Source: Porphyrobacter sp. SLTP (GTDB taxonomy: Bacteria > Pseudomonadota > Alphaproteobacteria > Sphingomonadales > Sphingomonadaceae). From it: a DNA stretch of 64,000 nt. The notes below the pieces were generated by a model, which had not been told where the DNA came from, did not search any database, and saw only the letters and a program-made list of their open reading frames with translations. This document shows positions 16,285 through 25,227 of the stretch, one piece after another (within the stretch, counting starts at the first letter, position 1; each line of letters starts with the position of its first letter). Location: contig NZ_JAAALE010000010.1 of the NCBI RefSeq assembly GCF_009905735.1, forward strand, positions 1-64,000, written 5' to 3'. Both the position numbers and the translations under genes were made by a program.

Positions 16285-17567
16285 GCATGACCGTAATCTC
16301 GCCGGGCGCTGAAACCGCCGATCCCGCCGCGCTGGTGACGCGCCTTGCCGAGGCCGCGCGCCTCGCGCAGCGCACGCTTGCGGCGATGCCGAGCGCTGCG
16401 CGCGCCGCCGCGCTACACCGTGCGGCCGATGCCTTGCGGGCCGCCGCTCCGGCGGTTCTGGAGGCGAACGCCAAGGACCTTGCAGCAGGCAAGGCGAACG
16501 GGCTGTCAGGCGCGATGCTCGACCGCCTGGCGCTGGATGACGCGCGCATTGCTGCGATTGCCAACGCGGTCGCTGCCGTCGCCGATCTGCCCGATCCGGT
16601 GGGGCAGATCATCGACCAGTCCGAGCAGCCCAACGGGTTGAAATTTCAGCGAATCCGGGTGCCGATCGGGGTGATCGGGATCATCTACGAAAGCCGCCCC
16701 AACGTCACCGCCGATGCCACCGCGCTGTGCGTGCGCGCCGGTAATGCGGCGCTGCTGCGCGGGGGGAGCGAGGCGGTGCATTCCAATCGCGCGATCCACG
16801 CCGCTCTGGTCGAAGGACTTGTGGCGGGCGGGGTTCCGGCTGAGGCTGTGACGCTCATCCCTTCGCAAGATCGCGCCTGTGTCGGTGCGATGCTGACCGC
16901 GAGTGGCCTCATCGACATGATCGTCCCGCGCGGGGGCAAGAGTCTCGTCGCGCGGGTGCAGGCCGATGCGCGCGTACCGGTGCTGGCGCATCTCGACGGC
17001 ATCAATCACACCTTTGTCCACGCTGCCGCCGAGCCTGCCATGGCCGAGGCCATCGCGGTCAACGCCAAGCTGCGCCGCACCGGCATCTGCGGGTCGATGG
17101 AGACGCTGCTGATCGATTCGGCCTATCCCAAGGCCGCCGCGCTGGTCGCCGCGTTGATCGATGCGGGCTGCGAAGTGCGCGGTGACGGGCGGGCGCAGGC
17201 GCTTGACCGCCGGGTGATCCCGGCCAGCGCCAATGACTGGGACACCGAATATCTCGACGCCATCCTGTCTGTGGCCGTGGTGGACGGGCTGGAAGCGGCG
17301 CTGGCGCATATCGCGCGGCATTCCTCGGCTCACACCGATGTGATCGTGACAGCGGACGCGGCGGCAGCGGAACGCTTCCTCGCCGAGGTCGACAGCGCCA
17401 TCGTGATGCACAACGCTTCCTCGCAATATGCCGACGGGGGCGAGTTTGGCCTCGGCGCAGAAATCGGGATCGCCACTGGGCGGCTGCACGCACGCGGACC
17501 CGTCGCGCTGGAGGGACTGACGACCTACAAGTGGCAGGTGCGCGGGAGCGGGCAAACGCGCCCGTGA
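16278..17567 (+). CDS. proA: Gamma-glutamyl phosphate reductase ProA
   Basis: 429 aa. It catalyses the NADPH-dependent reduction of L-glutamyl 5-phosphate to glutamate semialdehyde in proline synthesis. Family blocks are visible: VPIGVIGIIYESRPNVTADA, LRGGSEAVHSN, DRACVGAMLTASGLIDMIVP, the active-site Cys region RRTGICGSMETLL, and the C-terminal EFGLGAEIGIATGRLHARGP. The start could be the ATG at 16278 or 16287. It heads the run proA-nadD-rsfS-rlmH-envC-like-ctpA. proB is not in the window. Confidence 0.96.
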   Translation: MNRMTVISPGAETADPAALVTRLAEAARLAQRTLAAMPSAARAAALHRAADALRAAAPAVLEANAKDLAAGKANGLSGAMLDRLALDDARIAAIANAVAAVADLPDPVGQIIDQSEQPNGLKFQRIRVPIGVIGIIYESRPNVTADATALCVRAGNAALLRGGSEAVHSNRAIHAALVEGLVAGGVPAEAVTLIPSQDRACVGAMLTASGLIDMIVPRGGKSLVARVQADARVPVLAHLDGINHTFVHAAAEPAMAEAIAVNAKLRRTGICGSMETLLIDSAYPKAAALVAALIDAGCEVRGDGRAQALDRRVIPASANDWDTEYLDAILSVAVVDGLEAALAHIARHSSAHTDVIVTADAAAAERFLAEVDSAIVMHNASSQYADGGEFGLGAEIGIATGRLHARGPVALEGLTTYKWQVRGSGQTRP

Positions 17568-17586
17568 GAATCAGGGCCTGACACCC

Positions 17587-18270
17587 TTGCGTTCGCGCCC
17601 TCAACTCACGGGACTGCTCGGCGGCAGCTTCAACCCGGCGCATGGTGGGCATCGGCGGATCACGCTGTTCGCGATGGACGCGCTGGGTCTGGACGAGGCC
17701 TGGTGGCTGGTCTCCCCCGGCAACCCGCTGAAACCGCAGGCGGGCATGGCGCCGCTGGCTGCGCGGCTCAAATCGGCGCGGAATCAGGCACGGCGCGCGG
17801 CCATCGTGCCGACCGCTATCGAGCAGCAACTTGGCACCCGTTACACCGTGGACACGCTCGCCAGGCTCACCCGGCGTTACCCCAGACGCCGGTTCATCTG
17901 GCTGATGGGGAGCGATAATCTCGCCCAGTTGCACCGTTGGAAAGACTGGCGCCGGATCGCCCGGACAATGCCGATTGCGGTTATTGCCCGTCCGGGCTAT
18001 GATGCGGATGCCATGACGAGCCCCGCCATGGCCTGGCTCAGGCGCTATCGTGTGCCCGCCGCCAGCATTCGGAAACGGGGGCAATGGAGCGCACCAGCCC
18101 TGGTGTTATTGCGTTTCGATCCGGACTACCGCTCGGCCACGGCCATTCGCCGTGCCCATGCCGGGTGGGCCGATGCTTTGCTTGGCAAGGGATCGGACAG
18201 TCAGGAACGAGGGGCAAAGGTGCGTGACCGGCTGACATTCCGTAAGCTCAGGCAAGAGGACAAGGCATGA
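17587..18270 (+). CDS. nadD: Nicotinate-nucleotide adenylyltransferase NadD
   Basis: 227 aa. The nucleotidyltransferase HxGH motif lies in GGSFNPAHGGH (H19 and H22 counted from the TTG start), and LMGSDNLAQLHRWKDW is the second family block. It adenylates nicotinate mononucleotide in NAD synthesis. The only plausible in-frame start that leaves the N-terminal strand intact is a TTG at 17587, 19 bases after the proA stop. The C-terminal ISSTxxR motif is altered to RSATAIRR. Confidence 0.92.
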   Translation: MRSRPQLTGLLGGSFNPAHGGHRRITLFAMDALGLDEAWWLVSPGNPLKPQAGMAPLAARLKSARNQARRAAIVPTAIEQQLGTRYTVDTLARLTRRYPRRRFIWLMGSDNLAQLHRWKDWRRIARTMPIAVIARPGYDADAMTSPAMAWLRRYRVPAASIRKRGQWSAPALVLLRFDPDYRSATAIRRAHAGWADALLGKGSDSQERGAKVRDRLTFRKLRQEDKA

Positions 18271-18357
18271 GACGCGTCAGCGTTTCGGCCCGGTGTTCTG
18301 CCCGCTTGCGTCATGTGGCCTGCATTGACCTCAAACTCTGGAGATACCCGATTGCCG

Positions 18358-18792
18358 ATGACCGAGGCCCTTGTCGCTTCCCTTCCGCTTGGCGCGGTGC
18401 AAGCCGCCGCCACCACAGCCACGTCGCTGGGCAAGCCTGAAATGGCTACCGATGCCCTGCACCAGCTGGTGCTCGCGCAGCTTGACGATGATCAGGCGCA
18501 GGAGATTGTCTCCATCCCGCTTGAGGGCAAGAGCTCGATTGCTGATCACATGGTGATCGCCAGCGGCCGCTCGACCCGGCAGGTGGCGTCGATGGCGCAG
18601 AAGCTGGCCGAAGAGATCAAGAAAGCTGGTTTCGGCCATGCGCGTGTCGAAGGCCTGCCGGCTGCCGACTGGGTGCTGATCGACGCGGGCGATGTTGTCG
18701 TCCACCTGTTCCGCCCCGAAGTGCGCACCTTCTACAACCTTGAACGCATGTGGTCGTTCGAGGGTGGTGAGCCGACACAGGGCAGAGCGTAA
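18358..18792 (+). CDS. rsfS: Ribosome silencing factor RsfS
   Basis: 144 aa. The RsfS/Iojap domain spans most of the protein: SIADHMVIASGRSTRQV, HARVEGLPAADWVLIDAGDVVVHLF and RTFYNLERMW. It binds ribosomal protein L14 and blocks subunit joining when nutrients are limiting. The ATG at 18358 is preferred; 18313 is possible but gives an unusual N-terminus. It follows nadD as in most bacteria. A dispersed hairpin element begins 10 bases after its stop. Confidence 0.94.
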   Translation: MTEALVASLPLGAVQAAATTATSLGKPEMATDALHQLVLAQLDDDQAQEIVSIPLEGKSSIADHMVIASGRSTRQVASMAQKLAEEIKKAGFGHARVEGLPAADWVLIDAGDVVVHLFRPEVRTFYNLERMWSFEGGEPTQGRA

Positions 18793-18802
18793 TCTGTTTT
18801 TC

Positions 18803-18908
18803 GCTCGCCCCTCCGGGCGAGCGTCCTCGGTGCGGTTCCGTCGCTTTGCGACGGAGCACCTGCGGGCGGGCGGTCGCCCTTGCGGTCGCTGCGCGACCGT
18901 TTGGCTCC
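18803..18908 (+). repeat. Dispersed hairpin element, copy A
   Basis: The first hairpin, GCTCGCC-CCTCC-GGGCGAGC, begins 10 bases after the rsfS stop. It is followed by the conserved spacer GTCCTCG, a second stem (CCGTCGC-TTT-GCGACGG), CTGCGGGCGGGCGGTCG, CCTTGCGG and a third stem GGTCGCTGCGCGACC. Copies B-E share the spacers but have different stems. The frame is open through the element into rlmH, but this is not evidence of coding. Confidence 0.8.
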
Positions 18909-18934
18909 GCTTCTTTTGGGGGCGTGTCATCCTT

Positions 18935-19351
18935 TTGCACATCATCGCGCGTGGGAAAATCGGCCGGTCGCCTGAGGGTGAGCTGGTGGATCGCTATGCC
19001 AAGCGCATGACCTGGCCGTTCAAGCTCACCGAATGGCCCGATACCGGCGCGGGCAAGGTGGCTGATGCGCTGACCCCCTGCCGGACCGTGCTGCTGGATG
19101 AGCGCGGCAAGGCCATGACGTCGGAGGATTTCGCCCATCTTCTGGGCCGCTGGCGGGACGAAGGCGTGCGCGAGACGCGCTTCATGCTCGGCGCGGCGGA
19201 TGGGCATTCTGACGCCGAGCGCGCCTCGGCTGACCTGCTGCTCGCCTTTGGCCCGGCAACCTGGCCGCATATGCTCGCCCGGGCGATGCTGATCGAACAG
19301 CTCTATCGCGCCACCACGATCCTTGCAGGGCATCCCTATCATCGGGCATGA
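18935..19351 (+). CDS. rlmH: 23S rRNA (pseudouridine(1915)-N3)-methyltransferase RlmH
   Basis: 138 aa SPOUT methyltransferase acting on helix 69 of 23S rRNA. It starts with HIIARGKIGRSPEGELVDRY, has VLLDERGKAMTSEDFA, then RFMLGAADGH and the knot-region end LIEQLYRATTILAGHPYHRA. No ATG is available at the proper position. The best start is a TTG at 18935 immediately before HIIARG. The position immediately downstream of rsfS is conserved, but here a 106-base hairpin element separates them. Confidence 0.92.
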   Translation: MHIIARGKIGRSPEGELVDRYAKRMTWPFKLTEWPDTGAGKVADALTPCRTVLLDERGKAMTSEDFAHLLGRWRDEGVRETRFMLGAADGHSDAERASADLLLAFGPATWPHMLARAMLIEQLYRATTILAGHPYHRA

Positions 19352-19358
19352 CACCGCC

Positions 19359-20585
19359 ATGCCGCGGCCGACCATCCTCACCCTGCTTGCCATGCTCGGC
19401 GTCGGCGGAGCGCTGGCGCTGGCTTTGCCCGAAACACAGGCCGCGCCGTCGATTGCTATGCTCGCACCAGACGAGGCCGAAGCCGCGCTCGCCCGCGCCA
19501 CCCGTGAAAGCCGCTTGGCCGAGGGCCGCGCCGCACGCCTGACCCGCGAGGCCGAAGCCGCGACCGAAGCCGCCGCCCGCACCGCGAGCGAGGCCGCCGC
19601 ACTCGCCGCCCGCATCCAGCAAGCGGAAGCCGATATCGAAGTCGCCCGCGCGCAGCTCACCATCGCGCGGCTGGCCCGCGCCACGCTGACGGCGCGGTTG
19701 GCCAAGAAGCAGGAGCCGACCGCCCGCCTCGCCGCCGCGCTCCAGACCGCTGCCCGCCGCCCGCTGGCGCTTGCCGCGTTGCAGCCGGGATCGCTCAAGG
19801 ACGTGGTCCATGTCCGTGCGGTGCTCGATAGCGCCGTGCCGCAGATCCGCGCCCGCACCACCGCGTTGCGCAGCGAGCTTGATCGCGGCCGCGCGCTTGA
19901 GGCGCAGGCAGCACGCGCGCTCGATCAGATGCGCAGCGGCGAAAGCGCCCTGCGCCAGCGCCGCACTGAACTCGCCACGCTTGAAAACCAGCAGCGCCTC
20001 GCCTCGCGCAATGCGCGCGGGGCGGCCCTGCGTGAAGGCGAGCGCGCGCTGGCGCTGGCCGAGGAAGCGCGCGACCTTGATGGGTTGGTGGACAAATTGG
20101 GCGAGGTGGCGGCGCTGCGTCAGGAACTCGCCGCGCTGCCCGGACCGGTGCTGCGTCCTGCCGATCTCGCCACTGCGCTCCCCGCTGCCCCGGCTCCTGC
20201 TCCCAGCGCGAGCATTCCGCCGCCGCGCGATTTCCAGCTTCCCGTGCAGGGTCGCACGCTGACCGGCTTCGGGGCCAAGCGCGCCAGCGGCATCGCCAGC
20301 ACCGGATTGAGCCTCGCCCCGGCCAAGGGTGCGCAGGTGGTGGCCCCTGCCCGCGGGCGGATTGCCTTTGCCGGTGCCTATCGCGGGTTTGGACGAATCA
20401 TCATCATCGAGCATGACGGCGGCTGGACCAGCCTTGTCACCGGGCTTGCGCAGGTCGAGGTCGCAGTGGGCGATCTCGTCATCGGCGGCAGCCCGATGGG
20501 CCGGGCGAGCGGCGGGACGGACCCGGTGACGATCGAATTGCGGCGCGAGGGGGTTCCGGTCAACCCTCTGCAATATATGCGATAA
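19359..20585 (+). CDS. EnvC-like murein hydrolase activator (degenerate M23 domain)
   Basis: 408 aa. A signal peptide-like N-terminus (about residues 1-28) is followed by a long Ala/Arg/Glu-rich coiled coil (about 30-250), then a Pro-rich linker and a C-terminal LytM-like domain (LPVQGRTLTGFG, VVAPARGRIAFAGAYRGFG, EHDGG). The zinc ligands are missing: the HxxxD position reads ASTGLSLAP and the HxH position reads DPVTIELR. EnvC proteins are catalytically dead and activate amidases at the septum, so loss of ligands fits this role. It lies between rlmH and ctpA, a common alphaproteobacterial order. Confidence 0.9.
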   Translation: MPRPTILTLLAMLGVGGALALALPETQAAPSIAMLAPDEAEAALARATRESRLAEGRAARLTREAEAATEAAARTASEAAALAARIQQAEADIEVARAQLTIARLARATLTARLAKKQEPTARLAAALQTAARRPLALAALQPGSLKDVVHVRAVLDSAVPQIRARTTALRSELDRGRALEAQAARALDQMRSGESALRQRRTELATLENQQRLASRNARGAALREGERALALAEEARDLDGLVDKLGEVAALRQELAALPGPVLRPADLATALPAAPAPAPSASIPPPRDFQLPVQGRTLTGFGAKRASGIASTGLSLAPAKGAQVVAPARGRIAFAGAYRGFGRIIIIEHDGGWTSLVTGLAQVEVAVGDLVIGGSPMGRASGGTDPVTIELRREGVPVNPLQYMR

Positions 20586-20718
20586 TTGTTGTCGTCCGAA
20601 CGGGGCGACGTCCCAAGCTGTCCCGCGTGGACACGCTTGGCGCGGCGCACTCGCTCTCATCTGGTGTTCAGACCGGCAATCCTATACCTTGCCCCTTCAA
20701 AGGAGCCTTGCAACGTCC

Positions 20719-22080
20719 ATGAAAATCGCCGCTCTCCTGCGCAGCGCTGCGCTTGTCACCGCAGTCGCCCTGATCCCCGCCACCACCGCCACCATGGCCC
20801 AGGTCGATGGCCGCGCCGGCCCCGAATTTGCCAAGCTCTTCGCGGTCTTCCAGCGGGTGAAGTCCAGCTATGTCGAGCCGGTCGAGGATGACGTGCTGAT
20901 CCGCGGCGCGATTGACGGGATGCTGGCGGCGCTCGATCCGCATTCGGCCTATCTCGATGGCAGCGATCTCCAACGGCTGGAGACGATGATCGACGGGCAG
21001 TATTCGGGCCTTGGCCTGTCGGTGGTGATGGAAGACGGCGCGGTTAAGGTCGTCTCGCCGTTCCGGGGTAGCCCGGCTGAAACCGCCGGTATCAAGGCGG
21101 GCGATTTCATCACGCACCTCAATGGGAAGCTGATCGTCGATACCAAGCTCGACGATGCCGTCGCGCAGATGCGTGGGCCGAAGGGGACTTCGATCCAGCT
21201 GACGATCTTCCGTCCGGGTCGCGAAGAACCGCTTGAGGTCAATGTGACCCGCGGCGTGATCGAGCTTGAGCCTGTCACGCACGAAGTCGCGGCCGGCAAT
21301 ATCGGCATCATCACGGTCAACGAATTCTCCGCCAATGTCGGCGCGGACGTCTATGCCGCGTGGCAGGACATCAAGAAGAAGGCACCGGGCGGACGCGTGA
21401 GCGGGCTGGTGCTCGACCTGCGCAACAATCCGGGCGGGAGCCTGGATGAATCGGTCGCGCTGTCCGACCTGTTCCTCAGCGATGGCCGGATCGTCAGCCA
21501 GCGCGGCCGCGCGCGGGGCGAAACGATGCTCTACGATGCCGAAAGCGTCTATCGCGGTGACATGGCCGAAGGCGTGCCGATGATCGTGCTGATCAACGCC
21601 GGTTCTGCTTCGGCGAGCGAGATCGTTGCGGGGGCGTTGCAGGATCATCGCCGGGCGCTTGTCATGGGTGAGCGCAGTTTCGGCAAGGGAAGCGTGCAAT
21701 CGCTCCTCCCGCTCGGCCCCGATGCCGCGCTCAAACTGACCACCGCGCGGTATTTCACCCCGGCGGGTAAATCGGTGCAGGAGGGCGGCATCCGCCCCGA
21801 CATCGCCGTGCCGCAGATCTCCGACCCGGATTACATGCTGCGGATGAAGTACCAGACCCGCGAGAGCGATCTGCGCGGCCACCTGATCAACGAACTCGCG
21901 GTCAAGGACGAGGAGATGGAGGCGGACAAGATCGGCGATCCGCGCTTCCAATTGACCTCCGCGCAGCTTGAACAGCAGGGCGTGAAGGACTTCCAGCTGC
22001 ATTACGCGATGGAAACCCTGCGCCGCACCACCAAGAGCACCGTCGCGCTTCGCCCGGCACCCCGACCGGCCAAACCGTAA
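20719..22080 (+). CDS. ctpA: S41 family carboxy-terminal processing protease CtpA
   Basis: 453 aa, with a signal peptide (about residues 1-27). A PDZ domain (GLGLSVVMEDGAVKVVSPF, GIKAGDFITHLNGK) is followed by the S41 peptidase fold: LDLRNNPGGSLDESV, the nucleophile serine in INAGSASASEIVAGALQD, and the lysine of the dyad in RSFGKGSVQSL. It is probably periplasmic and removes C-terminal tails from envelope proteins. The ATG at 20719 gives the signal peptide. It ends 12 bases before dsbB. Confidence 0.95.
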   Translation: MKIAALLRSAALVTAVALIPATTATMAQVDGRAGPEFAKLFAVFQRVKSSYVEPVEDDVLIRGAIDGMLAALDPHSAYLDGSDLQRLETMIDGQYSGLGLSVVMEDGAVKVVSPFRGSPAETAGIKAGDFITHLNGKLIVDTKLDDAVAQMRGPKGTSIQLTIFRPGREEPLEVNVTRGVIELEPVTHEVAAGNIGIITVNEFSANVGADVYAAWQDIKKKAPGGRVSGLVLDLRNNPGGSLDESVALSDLFLSDGRIVSQRGRARGETMLYDAESVYRGDMAEGVPMIVLINAGSASASEIVAGALQDHRRALVMGERSFGKGSVQSLLPLGPDAALKLTTARYFTPAGKSVQEGGIRPDIAVPQISDPDYMLRMKYQTRESDLRGHLINELAVKDEEMEADKIGDPRFQLTSAQLEQQGVKDFQLHYAMETLRRTTKSTVALRPAPRPAKP

Positions 22081-22092
22081 GGGCGACGTGTT

Positions 22093-22545
22093 ATGGACAA
22101 TCTGGGTAAGGCCCGCGCGCTTGCCGTGCTGGTCCCGGCAGCATTGCTGGGCGGGGCCTATGTGGCGCAATATGGCTTCGGCCTGCCGCCGTGCGAGATG
22201 TGCTGGTGGCAGCGCTATCCCCATTTTGCCGCAGTCGGCATCGGGCTGCTCGCCTATGTGATGAAGCCGCCGCAGGTGTGGACGGCACTGGCGGGGCTGG
22301 CGATCCTGACCTCCGGGCTGATCGGCGGCTTTCATGCCGGGGTCGAATATGGCTGGTGGGAGGGCATCACCGCCTGCACCGCGCCGATGGCGGGGGCCAA
22401 CGTGCTGGACTTCAATGCCGCACCGCTGATCCGCTGCGATGTGGCCCCGTGGACCCTTTGGGGCATCTCGCTCGCCGGGTTCAATTTCCTGATTTCCAGC
22501 GTCAGCGGTGCGGCCATTGTGGCGCTCGCGGCGTATAGGAAGTAG
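22093..22545 (+). CDS. dsbB: Disulfide bond formation protein DsbB
   Basis: 150 aa, four hydrophobic segments. The first periplasmic loop carries the redox motif CEMC (C34, C37) and the second loop carries C95 and C115, the two pairs needed for electron transfer from DsbA to quinone. It is somewhat short but complete. It starts 12 bases after ctpA and is followed 23 bases later by coq7, so redox folding and quinone synthesis are adjacent. Confidence 0.93.
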   Translation: MDNLGKARALAVLVPAALLGGAYVAQYGFGLPPCEMCWWQRYPHFAAVGIGLLAYVMKPPQVWTALAGLAILTSGLIGGFHAGVEYGWWEGITACTAPMAGANVLDFNAAPLIRCDVAPWTLWGISLAGFNFLISSVSGAAIVALAAYRK

Positions 22546-22568
22546 GGATTCGAACGAAGGAGCCGACA

Positions 22569-23090
22569 ATGCAGCGCGATGAACTCCACCGCATGATCCG
22601 GGTCGATCAGGCCGGCGAATTCGGCGCGACCCGCATCTATGAAGGCCAGCTCGCCGTGATGGGCGATCGCGGGCCGCATTCGGCGGAAATCCGCCACATG
22701 GCCGCGCAGGAGGCCGAACACCGCGCCAAATTCGATGCGCTGCTGACCCGGCGCGGCGTGCGTCCGACGGCGCTGCATCCGTTCTGGTCGGCGGCGGGTT
22801 ACGGGCTGGGGGCCTTTACCGCGCTGCTCGGCCCGGAAGCGGCAATGGCCTGCACGGCGGCGGTCGAAACCGAGATCGACAAGCATTACACCGAACAGCT
22901 CGAAAAGCTGGAGGCTTCCGGAGTTGACCCGGAACTGGCTGAAATGATCGAAGCCTTCCGCGCGGACGAGCGCGATCACCTCGATGCAGCGATGGCCAAC
23001 GGCGCGGAGCGTGCGCCTGCCTATCCATTGCTGGCGGGAGCGATCCGGCTCGGATGCCGGTTTGCGATCAAGGTGAGTGAGCGCCTTTGA
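22569..23090 (+). CDS. coq7: Demethoxyubiquinone hydroxylase COQ7
   Basis: 173 aa di-iron hydroxylase that catalyses the C6 hydroxylation of the quinone ring in ubiquinone synthesis. The iron ligands are visible in two repeats: DQAGEFGATRIYEGQL with QEAEH, and VETEIDKHY with DERDH. The GAFTALLG segment is the membrane-interacting helix. AAGGAG lies upstream of the ATG. A dispersed hairpin element (copy B) begins five bases after the stop. Confidence 0.95.
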   Translation: MQRDELHRMIRVDQAGEFGATRIYEGQLAVMGDRGPHSAEIRHMAAQEAEHRAKFDALLTRRGVRPTALHPFWSAAGYGLGAFTALLGPEAAMACTAAVETEIDKHYTEQLEKLEASGVDPELAEMIEAFRADERDHLDAAMANGAERAPAYPLLAGAIRLGCRFAIKVSERL

Positions 23091-23095
23091 TGTTC

Positions 23096-23199
23096 GCACC
23101 GGCCTCCGCCGGTGCGTCCTCGGCGCTGTTTCAAGCCCTTCGGGCTTGAGCGCCTGCGGGCGGCCGGTCGGCCTTGCGGCCCTTCGGGCCGTTTGGCCA
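23096..23199 (+). repeat. Dispersed hairpin element, copy B
   Basis: The first hairpin GCACCGGC-CTCC-GCCGGTGC begins five bases after the coq7 stop and is followed by GTCCTCG. A second stem CAAGCC-CTTC-GGGCTTG follows, then GCGCCTGCGGGCGGCCGGTC, CCTTGCGG and a third stem GGCCCTTCGGGCC. The spacers match copy A while the stems differ yet still pair. Confidence 0.8.
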
Positions 23200-23213
23200 A
23201 CATCGATAGGTCC

Positions 23214-24503
23214 TTACAAACTCCAGTAAACCAATTCGGTTGGCAGCCCTTCGCGGTCCAACGCGCTCTTCACATCCACCAGCACGCCGCCGCTCCGCAC
23301 GCGGGCGATCAGGTCGATGGGGTTGGCGATGTAGTCCGCGTGGTTCACCGCCAGCACCAGCGCATCCAGTTGCACCATCTCATCCGAAGGGCTGAGCGTG
23401 ATGCCATATTCGTGCTGCGCCGCCACCGGATCGGCCAGCGGATCGCTCACCAGCGCTTCGATCCCATATTCGCGCAGTTCGGTGAGGATATCGGGCACCT
23501 TGGAATTGCGGATATCGGGCACGTCCTGCTTGAAGGTCAGCCCCATGACCCCAACCCGCGCGCGGCAGGGGGAGACGCCGCCCGCGATCAGCAGCTTCAC
23601 CACCTTTTGCGCGATTGCCTGCCCCATCGCATCATTGATCCGCCGCCCAGCCAGAATCACCTCGGGGCGGTAGCCGAGCTTTTCCGCTGCGGCCGTGAGG
23701 TAGAAGGGGTCGACCCCGATGCAATGCCCGCCGACCAGGCCGGGGGTGAAGGTCAGGAAGTTCCACTTTGTCCCCGCCGCCGCCAGCACATCGCGCGTGG
23801 CAAGGCCCATGCGGTCGAAGATCAGCGCAATTTCGTTCATCAGCGCGATGTTGAGATCGCGCTGGGTGTTCTCGATCACCTTGGCGGCCTCGGCCACCTT
23901 GATCGAGGGCGCTTCGTGCAGCCCCGCATCGACCACCGCACCGTAGACTGCGCGCATCCGCGCGAGCGCTTCGGGGCTGTCGGCAGCGATGATCTTGGTG
24001 ATGGTCTCGAGCCGGTGGACGGTGTCACCCGGGTTGATCCGTTCGGGGCTGTAACCGAGCGCGAAGTCCTCGCCCTGCGTGAGGCCCGAATGCGCGGCGA
24101 GCCAGGGGCCGCAGATGTCCTCGGTCACGCCGGGGAAGACGGTCGATTCGAACACCACCAGCGCGCCCTTGGACAGGCGCGGGCCGATGGTTTCGCAGGC
24201 GCGCTCTAGCGGGGTGAGATCGGGACGGCGTTCGTCGGTGATCGGGGTCGGTACGGTGACGATGATCAGGCTTGCGTCTTCCAGCACTGCTGGATCATCG
24301 CTGACGGCAAGGCCGCATGACGTCAGCCGCGCGTCATCAATCTCGCGGGTCGCATCATGCCCTGCGCGCAATTGGGCGATGCGCTGAGCGGCGATGTCGA
24401 AGCCCGTAACTTGAACGCCGCGCGCGCCGAGCCGCTCCGCCAGCGCCACGGCGACCGGCAGGCCGACATAGCCCAAGCCCACGACTGCAATTTTCCCGTC
24501 CAT
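23214..24503 (-). CDS. Nucleotide-sugar dehydrogenase (TviB/WbpA-like UDP-HexNAc or UDP-Glc dehydrogenase)
   Basis: 429 aa. It has the N-terminal Rossmann motif VVGLGYVGLPVAVALAERLG, then VPTPITD, FESTVFPGVTED, GYSPERINPGD, the catalytic cysteine in GLVGGHCIGVDPFY, and the C-terminal GLTFKQDVPDIRNSKV. The long GYSPERINPGD form and the CIGVDP block are typical of the TviB/WbpA group, which makes UDP-HexNAc uronic acids, more than of plain Ugd, but the substrate is not certain. The epimerase at 25228 is its likely partner in surface polysaccharide precursor synthesis. Confidence 0.88.
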   Translation of the reverse strand: MDGKIAVVGLGYVGLPVAVALAERLGARGVQVTGFDIAAQRIAQLRAGHDATREIDDARLTSCGLAVSDDPAVLEDASLIIVTVPTPITDERRPDLTPLERACETIGPRLSKGALVVFESTVFPGVTEDICGPWLAAHSGLTQGEDFALGYSPERINPGDTVHRLETITKIIAADSPEALARMRAVYGAVVDAGLHEAPSIKVAEAAKVIENTQRDLNIALMNEIALIFDRMGLATRDVLAAAGTKWNFLTFTPGLVGGHCIGVDPFYLTAAAEKLGYRPEVILAGRRINDAMGQAIAQKVVKLLIAGGVSPCRARVGVMGLTFKQDVPDIRNSKVPDILTELREYGIEALVSDPLADPVAAQHEYGITLSPSDEMVQLDALVLAVNHADYIANPIDLIARVRSGGVLVDVKSALDREGLPTELVYWSL

Positions 24504-24657
24504 GCGCCTGCATAGCGCGAGAGATTTCAATTTTTCGCTAACCACGCGGGCTTTGCGGCTTCACCGCGGGTTCAGCCCCGTCGGACTAGACAAGCGGCCC
24601 CGGTCGCGGGCATTGCTAGCCTTCGATTTTCCGCGCACCGACAAAGGATCACGCGCC

Positions 24658-25224
24658 ATGAAGCATCTGCTTGCCCCCGCCGCCGCTCTCGCCGCCTTTG
24701 CTGCCGCGTCGGCCCCTGCCGCCGCGCAGAGCGCGGATGAGAAGATCAACATGGTGATCGCCTATAGCGAGGCTGAATGCCCTGTCGCGCAGCCCGGCGA
24801 AGTGGTGGTGTGCGAGATCCTGGTCGAGGAGGAGCGGTACCGTATCCCCTCCAACCTGCGCTACAGCGACAACCCCGCCAACCAGTCGCTCGCCCGGCAG
24901 GTCGATCAGATCAAATATGTCGGTGATTTCGGCGCGATGAGCTGTAGCCCGGCCGGCGCGGGCGGGTTCACCGGCTGCACCCAGAAGTTCATCGAAGCCG
25001 CCTACAAGGACAAGGCCGAGGAAGATGGCGTGCGCTTTGGCCAGCTGATCGAAAAGGCACGCGCCGAGCGTCTCTCCACCATCGACGCTGATGCGGCTGC
25101 CGAGCAGGAGCGGGTCGAAATGATCGAGCGCGAATACATGCAGCGGCTCGAGCGGGAACGGCAGGGCGATCTGCCCGGCGAAGGCACGCTGCCCCAACCC
25201 GCAACACAAACGCCGCCGAAGTAA
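24658..25224 (+). CDS. Secreted protein, sphingomonad conserved, unknown function
   Basis: 188 aa with a signal peptide (about residues 1-23, ending AAAQ). The mature part carries EAECPVAQPGEVVVCEILVE and EERYRIPSNLRY, a motif that recurs in several small secreted sphingomonad proteins ((E/D)IVVC...YRIP..LR; recollection). A Cys pair, SCSPAGAGGFTGC, follows, and the C-terminal 60 residues are charged and helical. It lies between two nucleotide-sugar genes on the opposite strand, and I see no functional link to them. Confidence 0.75.
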   Translation: MKHLLAPAAALAAFAAASAPAAAQSADEKINMVIAYSEAECPVAQPGEVVVCEILVEEERYRIPSNLRYSDNPANQSLARQVDQIKYVGDFGAMSCSPAGAGGFTGCTQKFIEAAYKDKAEEDGVRFGQLIEKARAERLSTIDADAAAEQERVEMIEREYMQRLERERQGDLPGEGTLPQPATQTPPK

Positions 25225-25227
25225 GCC

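Noticed and set aside
19359-20585. EnvC-like protein as a pseudogene because zinc ligands are missing
   Set aside because: Loss of the catalytic ligands is the normal state of EnvC-type amidase activators, and the reading frame is intact.
23112-24209. A 365-codon plus-strand frame over the nucleotide-sugar dehydrogenase
   Set aside because: It begins inside hairpin element copy B and is opposite a clear dehydrogenase gene; composition is shadow-like.
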